Part shown: positions 1-9,177 of the stretch, one piece after another | How positions within the stretch are numbered: the stretch's first letter is position 1 | Layout of the letters: each line of letters starts with the position of its first letter | Source: Sphingobacterium sp. JB170 | GTDB taxonomy: Bacteria > Bacteroidota > Bacteroidia > Sphingobacteriales > Sphingobacteriaceae | Direction: 5' to 3' | Assembly: GCF_900163865.1 (NCBI RefSeq) | Contig: NZ_FUKU01000067.1 | Coordinates: 62,001-126,000 of the forward strand | Length of the DNA stretch: 64,000 bases | The notes under the pieces: generated by a model | Told to the model about the DNA's origin: nothing | What the model saw: only the letters and a program-made list of their open reading frames with translations | The model's database searches: none | Translations under genes and position numbers: made by a program

Positions 1-46
1 TTTTAAGTAGCACGCAAACAAACAGAAATTCGGTATCTTTACAGCA

Positions 47-940
47 ATGAACTGGGAGAACGCCAAACGAGACTTTAAACGCTACCTTCAACTTGAACGT
101 AACCTATCGCCCAATTCTATTCATGCCTATTTAAATGATGTGCATAAGCTCGAGGTATACTGCGGTTACAAGGACATCGCAATCTCACAAATAAACACCC
201 GCATTTTGCAGCTATTCCTGATATATATGAGTGAATTTGGCATTTCAGCACATACCCAGGCGCGCCTACTATCGGGACTTAAAACATTTTTCGGTTTCCT
301 GCAAATCGAATACGATCGCAAAGATAACCCTGCCGAGCTCATCGAGTCTCCACGATTATCGCGTAAAATTCCCGGTGTGCTCAGCCTAATTGAGATCGAA
401 GCTCTCATCGACGCAATTGACCTTTCTACGAACGAAGGTATGCGCAACAAAGCGATCATTGAGATGCTCTACGGATCTGGCCTGCGAGTGTCGGAACTGG
501 TAGGATTAAAAATATCAAACCTCTTTCTAGATGTAGAATTCATTAAAGTGGAAGGTAAAGGTAGTAAAGAGCGCCTCGTGCCCATCGGGCAGCAAGCCAT
601 GAAGTTTTTAAACATTTATCTCGAGCAGATACGGCCCCATATTCAGGTACAACATGGACATGAAGATTTCGTCTTTTTAAATCGCCGAGGCAAACAGCTC
701 ACGCGCGTGATGATTTTCATCATCATTAAAGATCTAGCAAGAAAATCTGGCCTGCAAAAAAGCATTAGCCCACATACTTTTCGGCATTCGTTTGCCTCTC
801 ACCTAATTGAAGGTGGAGCAGATCTGCGGGCTGTACAAGATATGCTCGGCCATGAAAGCATTACCACGACCGAAATTTACACACATGTCGATAAAGAATA
901 TTTACAATCTATTATCACTCAATTCCACCCGCGTTCTTAA
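47..940 (+). CDS. xerD: Tyrosine site-specific recombinase, XerD/XerC type
   Basis: A 297-residue tyrosine recombinase of normal Xer length. The N-terminal SAM-like DNA-binding domain covers about residues 1-90 (SPNSIHAYLNDVHKL) and the catalytic domain about 105-290. The catalytic set is visible: Arg in GSGLRVSEL, HTFRHSF, the LGHESI histidine, and the nucleophile Tyr in TTEIYTH. Xer proteins resolve chromosome dimers at dif with FtsK. No phage or integron genes adjoin it, so a housekeeping role is likely; XerC versus XerD cannot be settled from sequence alone. A TATCTTTA box at 34-41 is only five bases before the ATG, so the transcript may be nearly leaderless. Confidence 0.9.
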   Translation: MNWENAKRDFKRYLQLERNLSPNSIHAYLNDVHKLEVYCGYKDIAISQINTRILQLFLIYMSEFGISAHTQARLLSGLKTFFGFLQIEYDRKDNPAELIESPRLSRKIPGVLSLIEIEALIDAIDLSTNEGMRNKAIIEMLYGSGLRVSELVGLKISNLFLDVEFIKVEGKGSKERLVPIGQQAMKFLNIYLEQIRPHIQVQHGHEDFVFLNRRGKQLTRVMIFIIIKDLARKSGLQKSISPHTFRHSFASHLIEGGADLRAVQDMLGHESITTTEIYTHVDKEYLQSIITQFHPRS

Positions 941-1085
941 CGAAAACACTCCAAATAAACAACAACCATAAACCACTACAACACAAGTAACTACAACTTA
1001 AAATCCACTTGTTTAACATTAATTAATGACCTATCATAAATGCTTAGGCATAACTTTTGCATCTGCTTGAATAAATTACTATCGT

Positions 1086-2009
1086 ATGATACAAAGAAAA
1101 ATATTAGTCATGGGACTTTTCGTGTCGGGTTTACTACTTGCAAGCTGTGGAGGAAAGAAGAAATTTGCCGCTTTGCAGACCCAACATCAAGAACTGGCCT
1201 CTAAATACCAAGAAAGTCAGATGGAGCTGACAGAGGCACGTGCAACGATAACAAGCTTGGAACAGCAGCTTGAGCAAGAACGTAAAAACAACGAGTCACT
1301 TAAAGAGGCTCTCACGCGCTTGCAAGGAACGCTCGATGCAAGTATTAATTCAAGTGCGCAAGGGAATGTTAACATTTCCAAATTAGTAGACGAGATTAAT
1401 GCATCGAACAAATACATCCAACATCTGGTGAACACCAAAGCAAAAAGTGATTCGCTTAATATGGTGCTAACAAACAACTTGACACGCTCGCTTAGCCGAG
1501 AAGAATTACAAGATGTGGACGTACAGGTATTAAAAGGTGTCGTTTATATTTCACTCTCGGACAATATGCTTTATAAGTCTGGTAGCTACGAGATTTCGGA
1601 TCGTGCTGGGGAAACCTTAAGCAAAATCGCGAAAATCATTCAAGACTACAGAGACTATGACGTGTTGATCGAAGGTAATACCGATACTGATCCTATTACG
1701 CAGAAAAATATCCGTAACAACTGGGACTTAAGTACTCTACGTGCTTCATCAGTTGTACAGGCTTTACAAATGCAGTATGGCATCGATCCGCAACGTTTAA
1801 CCGCGGGTGGACGTGGCGAATTCAATCCAATTGCCGAAAACAGCACGCCTGAGGGGAAAGCGCGCAACAGACGTACGCAGATTATCATTACACCGAAACT
1901 AGATCAGTTTATGGATCTTATTGATAAAGCGCCGGAGTCTTCAGAAGAAGCAGATAGTGGAATGACAGAAGGTACAACGCAACCGCTCGAAACAAATACA
2001 AGTTTCTAA
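1086..2009 (+). CDS. OmpA-family lipoprotein with coiled coil
   Basis: A 307-residue outer-membrane lipoprotein. Residues 1-21 form a lipoprotein signal ending in the lipobox LLASC, followed by GGKKK. Residues about 30-100 are a heptad-rich coiled coil (QHQELASKYQ, LEQQLEQERK). Residues about 150-275 are an OmpA C-terminal peptidoglycan-binding domain, with EGNTDTDPI, LSTLRASSV and GRGEFNPIAEN followed by ARNRRTQI. The acidic tail after about 280 is low complexity. It probably tethers the outer membrane to peptidoglycan. Upstream, TAACTTTTG near 1050 resembles a Bacteroidetes -7 box. A strong terminator follows. Confidence 0.88.
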   Translation: MIQRKILVMGLFVSGLLLASCGGKKKFAALQTQHQELASKYQESQMELTEARATITSLEQQLEQERKNNESLKEALTRLQGTLDASINSSAQGNVNISKLVDEINASNKYIQHLVNTKAKSDSLNMVLTNNLTRSLSREELQDVDVQVLKGVVYISLSDNMLYKSGSYEISDRAGETLSKIAKIIQDYRDYDVLIEGNTDTDPITQKNIRNNWDLSTLRASSVVQALQMQYGIDPQRLTAGGRGEFNPIAENSTPEGKARNRRTQIIITPKLDQFMDLIDKAPESSEEADSGMTEGTTQPLETNTSF

Positions 2010-2031
2010 GCTAACACGTACCGTTAAACTT

Positions 2032-2070
2032 AATAAGGGGCTGTCTCGCAAAAGGTAGCCCCTTATTTTA
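2032..2070 (+). terminator. Rho-independent terminator after the OmpA lipoprotein
   Basis: Perfect 11-bp stem: AATAAGGGGCT at 2032-2042 pairs with AGCCCCTTATT at 2057-2067 around a 14-base loop, followed by T residues. It lies 22 bases after the lipoprotein stop codon. Confidence 0.85.
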
Positions 2071-2479
2071 TGCATTTAAAACTCCAATAATAAATGAAGA
2101 AAACTCCTGTTCGAATTATGTTATTACTACATCACCATATAATACATTCTTGTAGTTTGCCGATTTGGCTTTGTCGGATACAGCATCTGCACTATCCAAC
2201 TTTATTTTCAAGGAAAAAACATATTTTTTATCCGCAAAAATCGCTTACTTCGGACGTATCAAATGAAAGACGTAAAATGCCAATAGAATAAAAATAAACA
2301 AACTAACCAAAATTAACGTCCCCTCATAATTTGGAGAAATAGTTCAGAATTGCTAAATTAAATGTTTGTGCTTCTAAAGCCATCTACTTCACTGATACCG
2401 AGTTTCGCCAGCGGTCATTGATAGGAACCTTCCGCGTGCGAGAACAAATAGATTTAATAACAAAGAAAATAATTAGAAA
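2071..2479. other. Gene-poor stretch, nothing recognised
   Basis: No convincing gene, RNA or repeat is visible. Short open frames here have no recognisable domains and lack good ribosome-binding sites. The stretch is AT-rich and leads into a pseudogene, so it is probably decayed sequence. Confidence 0.5.
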
Positions 2480-2745
2480 ATGGAATTTTCACCATTCAAT
2501 AAAATTGTTAAACTTTTTCTTCAAGGTATGGACATGGAAGAAAATGCAAAACCAAAACAAGCACTCCAGCTATTTTTGCAAGGATGGAACGCGGCGACAA
2601 ACGACTTTAAAAAATATCTTACCGAAACAGCTTAGATCACCTATACGCTAGCACGCGCCGGTGCTTCGGAAGAAAGGAAAGTGCTATATTTAAAGACGGC
2701 TATTCGTAGGAAGTTAGTTAACTCTCTGCCTGCTTATCGCCGATA
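2480..2745 (+). pseudogene. Remnant of a small TPR-like Bacteroidetes protein
   Basis: From ATG 2480 the frame reads MEFSPFNKIVKLFLQGMDME and then ALQLFLQGWNAATNDFKKYL, which I recognise as the start of a widespread small Bacteroidetes family (TPR-like, sometimes labelled rRNA methyltransferase-like). A TAG at 2633-2635 stops it after 51 residues. The same frame then continues TYTLARAGASEERKVLYLKT, matching the family's next helix (usually YLARNQ..EDKLKWLQTAL). The region is also shorter than the intact family. Family identity is from memory; the in-frame stop is seen directly. Confidence 0.6.
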
Positions 2746-2778
2746 ACGATTACACGAAAACACAAATAAATAACCGAA

Positions 2779-3420
2779 ATGAAACTTTCATCAAAAGCAG
2801 AAAACATACTTAGTCAGATAACTGACAAGACGACCAAACTTGGTGAATTGCGAACAATTGCTAAGATCATCAAAAAAGACCACCTGTTGGCGTTAGAGCT
2901 TTGGTCATCCAATCAATTTTTTGCACGACAATTGGCAATCTTGATTTTGGACAAAAAACTCCTAACCGAAGAAGTGATTGATAATTTAATCAGTGACATT
3001 AACCTACACAAAGGTAATGAGAAACTTCAACTCACTGATTGGCTAATGGCAAATCAACTCACCAAAGACAAAAAGACAATTGGTTTAATGGACAGTTGGG
3101 ATAACAGTCAATCTCCACTAAAAAGACGAATTTACTGGTATTATCAAGCTCGTTTGCGGTGGACCGGACAAACACCAGACAAAAGTGAAATACTGCTTTC
3201 TAAAATTGAAAATAGAATTGAAAAAGAAGAACCAGAAGTACAATGGGCAATGAATTTCACGGCAGGTTGGATTGGAGTTTATGAGAAAAAGCATCGAAAT
3301 CGTTGTATCGCACTCGGAGAAAAAACCGGTTTGTACAAAGACAAAATGGTATCAAAAGGGTGTACACCAGAATATTTACCCGAATTCATCGCGATCGAAA
3401 CAAATAAACGAAATTTATAA
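2779..3420 (+). CDS. DNA alkylation repair protein (AlkD-like HEAT repeat)
   Basis: A 213-residue protein resembling AlkD/AlkC-like DNA alkylation repair enzymes, which are built from HEAT-like helical repeats and act on alkylated bases. Supporting stretches are WSSNQFFARQLAILILD, the Trp-rich SPLKRRIYWYYQARLRW and EPEVQWAMNFTAGWIG, then RCIALGEKTGLYKDKMVSKG, typical of the Bacteroidetes members. It looks intact, with ATG 2779 following an AAATAAATAACCGAA leader. Both neighbours are pseudogenes of genes common in Flavobacteria-like accessory DNA, so this may be the last intact gene of an old acquired block. Substrate is unproven. Confidence 0.75.
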   Translation: MKLSSKAENILSQITDKTTKLGELRTIAKIIKKDHLLALELWSSNQFFARQLAILILDKKLLTEEVIDNLISDINLHKGNEKLQLTDWLMANQLTKDKKTIGLMDSWDNSQSPLKRRIYWYYQARLRWTGQTPDKSEILLSKIENRIEKEEPEVQWAMNFTAGWIGVYEKKHRNRCIALGEKTGLYKDKMVSKGCTPEYLPEFIAIETNKRNL

Positions 3421-3487
3421 ATTTGAGAACAAAACGATTGACAAGATCGGCTGCTTGTAACAACATGTATTTTAAATATCAAAAATT

Positions 3488-3852
3488 ATGTTGACAGAAA
3501 TCTATTCAAAACTTCCAATGCGTGACAAAGTCCTAACCAAAGCCATTTATCTGAACAAACTAGATTTCATAGAATTTGGAGATTATGGTGATGATTTTAT
3601 AGTCCGGAAAGACAACGTATAAATTCATTTATTTGAATTTAAAGGACTTAACCAAAAAAAAACTATGGACAAGTTTATATCAGAACTGACGACATAGACG
3701 AACTTTATAAATCATTTCTGGAAAATGAAGCACGTATTCATCCAAATGGGCATTTAGAAATCAAGGCTTGGGGACAAAAGGAATTTGTATTACTTGATCC
3801 CGATAACAATTTGCTATCATTTGAGCAGAATATTTTAGAAATTGGGCGGTAA
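3488..3852 (+). pseudogene. Broken VOC-family (bleomycin-resistance/glyoxalase-like) gene
   Basis: The conceptual product begins MLTEIYSKLPMRDKVLTKA and ends KEFVLLDPDNNLLSFEQN, the pattern of small VOC-fold bleomycin-resistance-like proteins (IHPNGHLEIKAWGQ is typical). It is broken twice. A TAA replaces the expected Gln codon after RKDNV (near 3620), and the reading frame shifts by one base inside a nine-A run at 3654-3662, after which YGQVYIRTDDIDELYKSFLE resumes in another frame. Two independent lesions make it a true pseudogene rather than a single sequencing error. Confidence 0.75.
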
Positions 3853-4183
3853 TCCATCACCGAGATAGCCTCCCGTAAACTCGGGTTATCAACACTGGAA
3901 GGATTATATTCTATCTATCGTAAGCTACCCAATGACATCATATAACAATACCTGATGTCAGAACGCTCGCTGAACACACGTCGATAGTCCACCCACTTTT
4001 AGGTCTTCAACCAACGAACAATTTCTCTTTTTTCCCTAAACTCAGACGAACAAAGCTACGGCGAGACCATGTACGGATTAGTATGTACTGTTTAGTAGCA
4101 TGTATTCGGTCGGTGATTTCGTACGATCACCGATTGACCTTGGTTGTAATTCGACCATTGACATTTACAAATCCAGCGACAAG
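3853..4183. other. Gene-less stretch before nhaA, nothing recognised
   Basis: I see no gene, tRNA, terminator or repeat here. It lies between the VOC remnant and the 3' end of nhaA. Confidence 0.5.
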
Positions 4184-5362
4184 CTAATTTTTCGCGCGCT
4201 TTGTATGCAATGCATTCAAGAACAAATAGCCCGAAACACCTGCTATTAGAGATCCTACTAGAATCGCTAATTTCGCTTCCTCAATATGCAATGCATCGCT
4301 AAAAGATAACAACGAAACAAAAATCGACATCGTGAAGCCAATACCACCCAGCATTCCCACACCAATGATATGATTCCAGTTCGCAAGTTCCGGTAATTTA
4401 GCAAGTCCTGACTTGACGCAGATATAACAAGTAGCTAGGATACCGAGGGTCTTACCAACAACAAGCCCAACAATGATACCCAGCCCCATATTAGAGGTGA
4501 GGCCACCAATCATCTCACTTTGAAACGTGATATTGGTGTTCACCAGTGCAAAGATTGGTACGATAATGAAGTTCACTGGTCTAGCTAAAAGATGTTCCAG
4601 CTTTTCCAGTGGCGACTCTGTCGCATCTGGCGTCGTAGGAAGTGTCATCGCTACAAGCACCCCTGCAATGGTCGCGTGAATACCCGAATGATGGATAAAA
4701 TACCATATAAATAAACCGGGAAGTAGATACATCCACAATGATTTTACCCCAAAACGGTTGAATAGCAATAGTAACGCAAAAATTGCTCCCGCATAAAGAA
4801 GATAGGTTGTATGCAAATCGGTCGAATAAAAGAAGGCGATAACAAGGATCGCTAACAAATCATCGACAATTGCTAAAGCAGCGAGAAATATCTTCAGACT
4901 AGTCGGAACCCTATTTCCGAGCATACTAATTACCGCAAGGGCAAACGCGATATCAGTAGCCATTGGAATACCCCACCCATGCTGGGTCTCCAAACCAAAA
5001 TTAAAACCAACGTAAATGATGGCGGGCACGACCGCACCACCCACGGCTGCGAGAATCGGCAGCGCCGCTTGACGGGGCGAGGAAAGCTCTCCTTCCACAA
5101 GTTCACGCTTAATTTCCAGACCTACTAGAAGGAAAAAGATTGCCATTAACCCGTCATTAACCCAAAGGGCTACGGAGTATTTCAAATGGATGGATTCGTT
5201 TTCAAATCCAACAACGGTTTCCAATAGATTATTAAACGGTACTGCAAGTGGCGTGTTCGCTATTATCAGCGAAATAAGAAGACATGAAAATAGAATAATA
5301 CCGCCACCAGTAGATGAATTAAGAAACTCTTTAAAAGTTTTCAGATTGATCAATTGAGCCAT
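4184..5362 (-). CDS. nhaA: Na+/H+ antiporter NhaA
   Basis: A 392-residue inner-membrane antiporter with about 12 hydrophobic segments, full family length. Diagnostic stretches are MAIFFLLVGLEIKRELVEGEL, GWGIPMATDIAFALA and AIVDDLLAI, whose paired Asp residues correspond to the Na+/H+ binding aspartates of E. coli NhaA. The C-terminal GGIGFTMSIFVSLLSF is also conserved. It exchanges Na+ for protons and supports pH and salt homeostasis. It stands alone on the minus strand. A second salt-related function, glucosylglycerol synthesis, appears at 53-56 kb but is not linked to it. Confidence 0.95.
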   Translation of the reverse strand: MAQLINLKTFKEFLNSSTGGGIILFSCLLISLIIANTPLAVPFNNLLETVVGFENESIHLKYSVALWVNDGLMAIFFLLVGLEIKRELVEGELSSPRQAALPILAAVGGAVVPAIIYVGFNFGLETQHGWGIPMATDIAFALAVISMLGNRVPTSLKIFLAALAIVDDLLAILVIAFFYSTDLHTTYLLYAGAIFALLLLFNRFGVKSLWMYLLPGLFIWYFIHHSGIHATIAGVLVAMTLPTTPDATESPLEKLEHLLARPVNFIIVPIFALVNTNITFQSEMIGGLTSNMGLGIIVGLVVGKTLGILATCYICVKSGLAKLPELANWNHIIGVGMLGGIGFTMSIFVSLLSFSDALHIEEAKLAILVGSLIAGVSGYLFLNALHTKRAKN

Positions 5363-5455
5363 GCTGCGAAGATATTGAAAAATGTTTATTTAGAAGGCAC
5401 GAAATTGGTATAGATGTAAATAATATGAAGCCACAACGGCAAAGGATACAATGCT

Positions 5456-5490
5456 AAAAGAGGTTTCAGCAGTGCTGAAACCTCTTTTTA
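5456..5490 (-). terminator. Terminator of tRNA-Arg(CCG), possibly bidirectional
   Basis: A perfect 15-bp inverted repeat: AAAAGAGGTTTCAGC at 5456-5470 pairs with GCTGAAACCTCTTTT at 5474-5488 across a three-base loop. Read on the minus strand it follows the tRNA and ends in a T run. The symmetric A/T tails mean it could also stop plus-strand transcription. Confidence 0.8.
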
Positions 5491-5491
5491 G

Positions 5492-5563
5492 TGTCCCCGG
5501 CGGGGGTCGAACCCACATCTTCAGAACCGGAATCTGAAATTCTATCCATTGAACTACGGAGAC
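5492..5563 (-). tRNA. tRNA-Arg (anticodon CCG)
   Basis: On the minus strand the acceptor stem GTCTCCG pairs with CGGGGAC (one G-U), with discriminator A. The anticodon stem TCAGA/TCTGA encloses the 7-base loop TTCCGGT, giving anticodon CCG. The T-arm GGGTTCGACCCC is canonical. No CCA is encoded. Confidence 0.93.
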
Positions 5564-5677
5564 CTCGGCTGCAAAAATAACACTTTTTACCTTACTTCAC
5601 GTGCTTATTACAAAATAATATTCGCGCGTGCCGAAGGATAAAACTGGGCGCTATTTTAACCTACTGAAAACAACTAC

Positions 5678-6304
5678 TTAATGCCCGTGACCATCTTCTG
5701 TAAGGTGTATTTCGAATTTAAGATCAAGGTCATTGTCGCCTGTAAACTTCGTATAATCTTCATTGTTCCAGTCCTGCGCACGGATACCTTCTTTGACTCC
5801 CGGGTTCAAATGGCGCATCACATAACGCAAAGCAAACGTATCGGCATGTTCAAGCACTGTTAAGTACCCTGTCACGCCCACATTTACCGTGTTTCCGTTT
5901 GCATCAACGTCGGCATATTTGTAATCTAGCGTCCCTGTTGGGGCACCCAAAATAAACGCCTGATGCTGGTCAGCACGGGAGACAAACGTTTGCTCCGTCG
6001 GGCGTCCGGCGAAATCGGTCGCAAGTAAATGTACACGATAGCTTTCGCCGACCTCCAGATGGTAATGTTCACCTACTGGTGGCAGAAGCGTTGCGCCATC
6101 GAATACAATCTTGATTTCTTCGGCACCCTCGACATCTTCGTAATTTACCTGCCCGTCTTGATCAATAGCTTGCACCGGAGTAAATACGAGCGTCGCACCA
6201 CCGACCTCTTCCTGGTCAACTTCAGCAATGGGATCATCTTTCGAGCACGAAAAATTAGTTAATATTATACTACAAGTAAATAAACCTAAAATAAACTTTT
6301 TCAT
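5678..6304 (-). CDS. His-rich lipoprotein of a TonB uptake cassette
   Basis: A 208-residue secreted lipoprotein: residues 1-20 are a signal with lipobox LTNFSC followed by SKDD. The body has no domain I can name. It carries clustered histidines (GEHYHLEVG, SRADQHQAF) and ends LTEDGHGH, which would suit metal binding. It is the last gene of a minus-strand cassette, 14 bp after the TonB receptor gene, so it likely works as a surface or periplasmic partner of that receptor. Metal binding is inference from composition and context only. Confidence 0.65.
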   Translation of the reverse strand: MKKFILGLFTCSIILTNFSCSKDDPIAEVDQEEVGGATLVFTPVQAIDQDGQVNYEDVEGAEEIKIVFDGATLLPPVGEHYHLEVGESYRVHLLATDFAGRPTEQTFVSRADQHQAFILGAPTGTLDYKYADVDANGNTVNVGVTGYLTVLEHADTFALRYVMRHLNPGVKEGIRAQDWNNEDYTKFTGDNDLDLKFEIHLTEDGHGH

Positions 6305-6318
6305 ATTGTTATACGTTT

Positions 6319-8640
6319 TTAAAATTGAAAAGAAAATTTGATATTAATGTTGCGTCCCATTTGGTGAGCAAAGTAGCGAAACCTGTCCATGTAATCTTTA
6401 TAACTCGTATTTAATAAATTATTAACCGACGCTACCACGATTAAAGACCGGTGCTGCCGGGTAATAAATTGCTTGCTCGCGATTACATCGAATAAATGGT
6501 AACCTGCTGGCGGCGCTGCATAATCGGTTTCTGGCTGGTATCTCGTTTGCCGCCTAACTGCACGATGCGATAGCTTCAGGTACGAACCCACCTGTTGCTC
6601 CGTAGCGTATTGCCAACGGAGGCCATGACTTAGCCGATCAGCAGGAATATATGGTAAATAGCTGTCCAGTTCCGTGTTTTTTGCGCGAACCATTGAAGCT
6701 GATAATTCATAGCGAAATACCTCGCTTAAGTCATAGCTTGCCATAAAATCAGCCCCGTAAAAGAATGCGTCATGCTGCTGGTAGGAGAATAATGGAAAAG
6801 TACCCCGTATAGTCTGACGGACAGAGTCAGGATCGGGCTGCGCGTAGATATAGCCGCTTAGAAACTGTCCATAGACTTCTAGACTCGCTCGTAAACGATC
6901 GGACTGCCACAACAACGTGTTTAACCACTTTATCCCTTTCTCACTTTTAAGATCCTTATCACCCACTTCATATGTGGCGCTCCCGTGATGTAGCCCATCG
7001 CTGTAAAGCTCGTTCACCGACGGCGCCCGCCAGGCCAGCCCCAGATTACTTTTCCAATTGACTTTATCACTTAAATGATAAAGTATCCCTATAGATCCCG
7101 AAACATTATGAAATGTGCGTGAATCAGTTAATAAATATTGCGTAAGGTCTCCCTCCTGTAGGTTATCCCGCTGATAACGGTACCCCGCAATGTCTAAATA
7201 CTTATAATCATAACGCGCCCCCACTTCTGCATGTAGCCGGCCGATATGAAACTGGTGGATTCCGAAAAGACCGAAGGAGTAACTATCGTAATTGGGGATA
7301 ATTGGCGTGGTACCTGTTCCTGGCGTGTTGTTATTAACCTGCATCATCCCCTGCACGCCGAGTGTACTTTTGTCGTTTTGAACAGAAAAATCTAGACTGT
7401 GCGTGGTCAACACCATATCGGCCATCGGCAGATCATCCGACTCTACGCGGCGCATATCGTATTCCCGTCGATGATTGCGCTGCAGGCCATACTGCGCTGA
7501 AAACGATCTTCCTTTTGTTAGCCGGCGCTTCCAGCTGAATTTAGCCAAATCATGACCTACACGTTGACTAGGTGCATTGATACCATATTGGAAGTCGTAC
7601 GATTCAAAAGGGCGCCCGTTGGCGATACGCGCCTGAATATCTTCTATCGTGCTGACATGTGCTCCTTGAAAAATACCCATTTCGGTGCCGAAATGGCTAT
7701 AGTACAATTCTAAATCATCCCTTTCTCGCTTATACTGTAGCATACCCGCGTAGTTAAACTCCTGAACGCCGGTATTGCCTAAATAATAGTCTGCCGTTTT
7801 ATAATTACCGAGTTTCTTACCACTAGCCTCCACGCGCCAGGCGAGTCCAGAGAACGCACTTACCAACCCCTCAAGTCGACCGTGCGTCGCGCCCCCACGA
7901 CCGTTGGTTTGTCCTGTGAGGTCGACCCGACCACTAAGAGCCCTCTCGGTATTAATGTCTTCGGGAGAAACAACAACAACGCCACCGAGTGCGTCCGCAC
8001 CATAACGAACGCCTTGTGCACCTTTAATAACCTGAAAACGGTCGGCAAGAAAAGGATCGATCTCTGGCGCGTGTTCCGCGCCCCATTGCTGACCTTCTTG
8101 GCGAATGCCATTGTTTAGAATAAGAATCCTGTTGCTGTGCATTCCGTTTATAACCGGTTTTACGATATGAGCCCCATTACTCAGCGTAGATACACCTACT
8201 ATTCGACTCAAAGACTGGGCAAAGTTCTCGCCCTTACTTTCCTGTTTTTGCTGAACGGACAAACGATGGGTATTGACCGATAATGATCCCGATTTTTCGC
8301 CCATAATCTCTACATCTTTAATATGTATGGGATCATCTTGTAGAGTAACACGTAATGTGGTGTCTCCAAAGACACGGTAAGTCAAGGTGACCGAAGTATA
8401 GCCTATATATCGGAACTCCAGTGCTAGATCGCCAGTACAAACCTGGGATATCCTAAAAGCACCACGCCGATCGGAGACGATTTGTTCCCCAGCTTGTGGT
8501 GTTATAATAACCCCTTGGAGTGGATTTCCATCAGAGGAGTAAACATGTCCTTTAATCTGTAAAGTACATCCCTGTTGTCCTTTCGAGGTCATTCCATAAA
8601 AAAGAAATACCGAAAGAAACAGTATACGCCATTTTCGCAT
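6319..8640 (-). CDS. TonB-dependent receptor with carboxypeptidase-like N-domain
   Basis: A 773-residue outer-membrane receptor. After a signal peptide (residues 1-21), residues about 26-105 form a CarboxypepD_reg-like domain (IKGHVYSSDGNPLQGV). The plug follows (SQSLSRIVGVSTL, NSNRI-like HSNRILILNNGIRQ, VIKGAQGVRYGADALGGVV), then a 22-strand type barrel ending in aromatic FSFQF. No SusD-like partner is present, so this is not a glycan system. It is smaller than SusC proteins and resembles siderophore or metal receptors. It sits between a small Cys/His protein and a His-rich lipoprotein, suggesting metal (possibly zinc or copper) uptake; substrate unproven. Confidence 0.85.
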   Translation of the reverse strand: MRKWRILFLSVFLFYGMTSKGQQGCTLQIKGHVYSSDGNPLQGVIITPQAGEQIVSDRRGAFRISQVCTGDLALEFRYIGYTSVTLTYRVFGDTTLRVTLQDDPIHIKDVEIMGEKSGSLSVNTHRLSVQQKQESKGENFAQSLSRIVGVSTLSNGAHIVKPVINGMHSNRILILNNGIRQEGQQWGAEHAPEIDPFLADRFQVIKGAQGVRYGADALGGVVVVSPEDINTERALSGRVDLTGQTNGRGGATHGRLEGLVSAFSGLAWRVEASGKKLGNYKTADYYLGNTGVQEFNYAGMLQYKRERDDLELYYSHFGTEMGIFQGAHVSTIEDIQARIANGRPFESYDFQYGINAPSQRVGHDLAKFSWKRRLTKGRSFSAQYGLQRNHRREYDMRRVESDDLPMADMVLTTHSLDFSVQNDKSTLGVQGMMQVNNNTPGTGTTPIIPNYDSYSFGLFGIHQFHIGRLHAEVGARYDYKYLDIAGYRYQRDNLQEGDLTQYLLTDSRTFHNVSGSIGILYHLSDKVNWKSNLGLAWRAPSVNELYSDGLHHGSATYEVGDKDLKSEKGIKWLNTLLWQSDRLRASLEVYGQFLSGYIYAQPDPDSVRQTIRGTFPLFSYQQHDAFFYGADFMASYDLSEVFRYELSASMVRAKNTELDSYLPYIPADRLSHGLRWQYATEQQVGSYLKLSHRAVRRQTRYQPETDYAAPPAGYHLFDVIASKQFITRQHRSLIVVASVNNLLNTSYKDYMDRFRYFAHQMGRNINIKFSFQF

Positions 8641-8679
8641 CTATACTCTGTAATAAAATAATTGTATTGTGTGTTGAAT

Positions 8680-9021
8680 CTACGCTAATAATATCGTCGC
8701 GAAAGGAGGCGCTCGACCGTTGCGTATCCAAAGAAGGGGCCGAATAGATTGGACAACTACTGCTGTTTCACCAAGAGAATAAACAGCGTGTTCACCGGCG
8801 TGTGGCAGATAGCTGCTAAAGCAGAACTCATCGGTTAATTGATGAGCGACAAACCAGCATAATGCACATACTTCATGGTGATCGGTCGAATCTGCAGGAT
8901 GCTGCGTGCATTTCTCGTCTTTCAGGTGTTGCAAATCATGCGTATATTGCAATGCGCTAGTTAGCGTCAAGCTAACTAAACTTATCATTACAAATATATA
9001 CCGCAAAACCTGTCCCACCAT
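8680..9021 (-). CDS. Small secreted Cys/His protein, first gene of uptake cassette
   Basis: A 113-residue protein with an N-terminal signal or membrane segment (VLRYIFVMISLVSLTLTSA), then HDLQHLKDEKC, HPADSTDHHEVCALCWFVAHQ and a histidine in LPHAGEH. The CALCWFVAHQ block with nearby His residues recalls small metal-cassette proteins of the DUF2946 kind, though I cannot confirm membership. I place the start at ATG 9021: the upstream TTG at 9033 falls inside the -7 box of the promoter. It leads the operon with the TonB receptor 39 bp downstream. Confidence 0.6.
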   Translation of the reverse strand: MVGQVLRYIFVMISLVSLTLTSALQYTHDLQHLKDEKCTQHPADSTDHHEVCALCWFVAHQLTDEFCFSSYLPHAGEHAVYSLGETAVVVQSIRPLLWIRNGRAPPFATILLA

Positions 9022-9030
9022 AAAGAACCC

Positions 9031-9062
9031 CAAAGATAGGGTAAATGCAATATTATTGCAAA
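9031..9062 (-). promoter_or_regulatory. Bacteroidetes-type promoter of the TonB uptake cassette
   Basis: On the minus strand TTTG (9059-9062) and TATCTTTG (9031-9038) are separated by exactly 20 bp, matching the Bacteroidetes sigma consensus TTTG / TAnnTTTG. The start codon ATG 9021 lies 9 bases downstream of the -7 box. Confidence 0.75.
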
Positions 9063-9177
9063 TAAAAAAGACCTGCGCCGGGGAGACTCAAGTCTTAGTT
9101 TTGTTAAAATAGCTTAACACCCAACAGTATAGACCGTAATTAATTTATACTCTTGTAGAAAAACACTACAACCATTA

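Noticed and set aside
2094..2291. 65-codon plus-strand open frame
   Set aside because: Unusual composition, no ribosome-binding site, no recognisable domain, in a decayed region.
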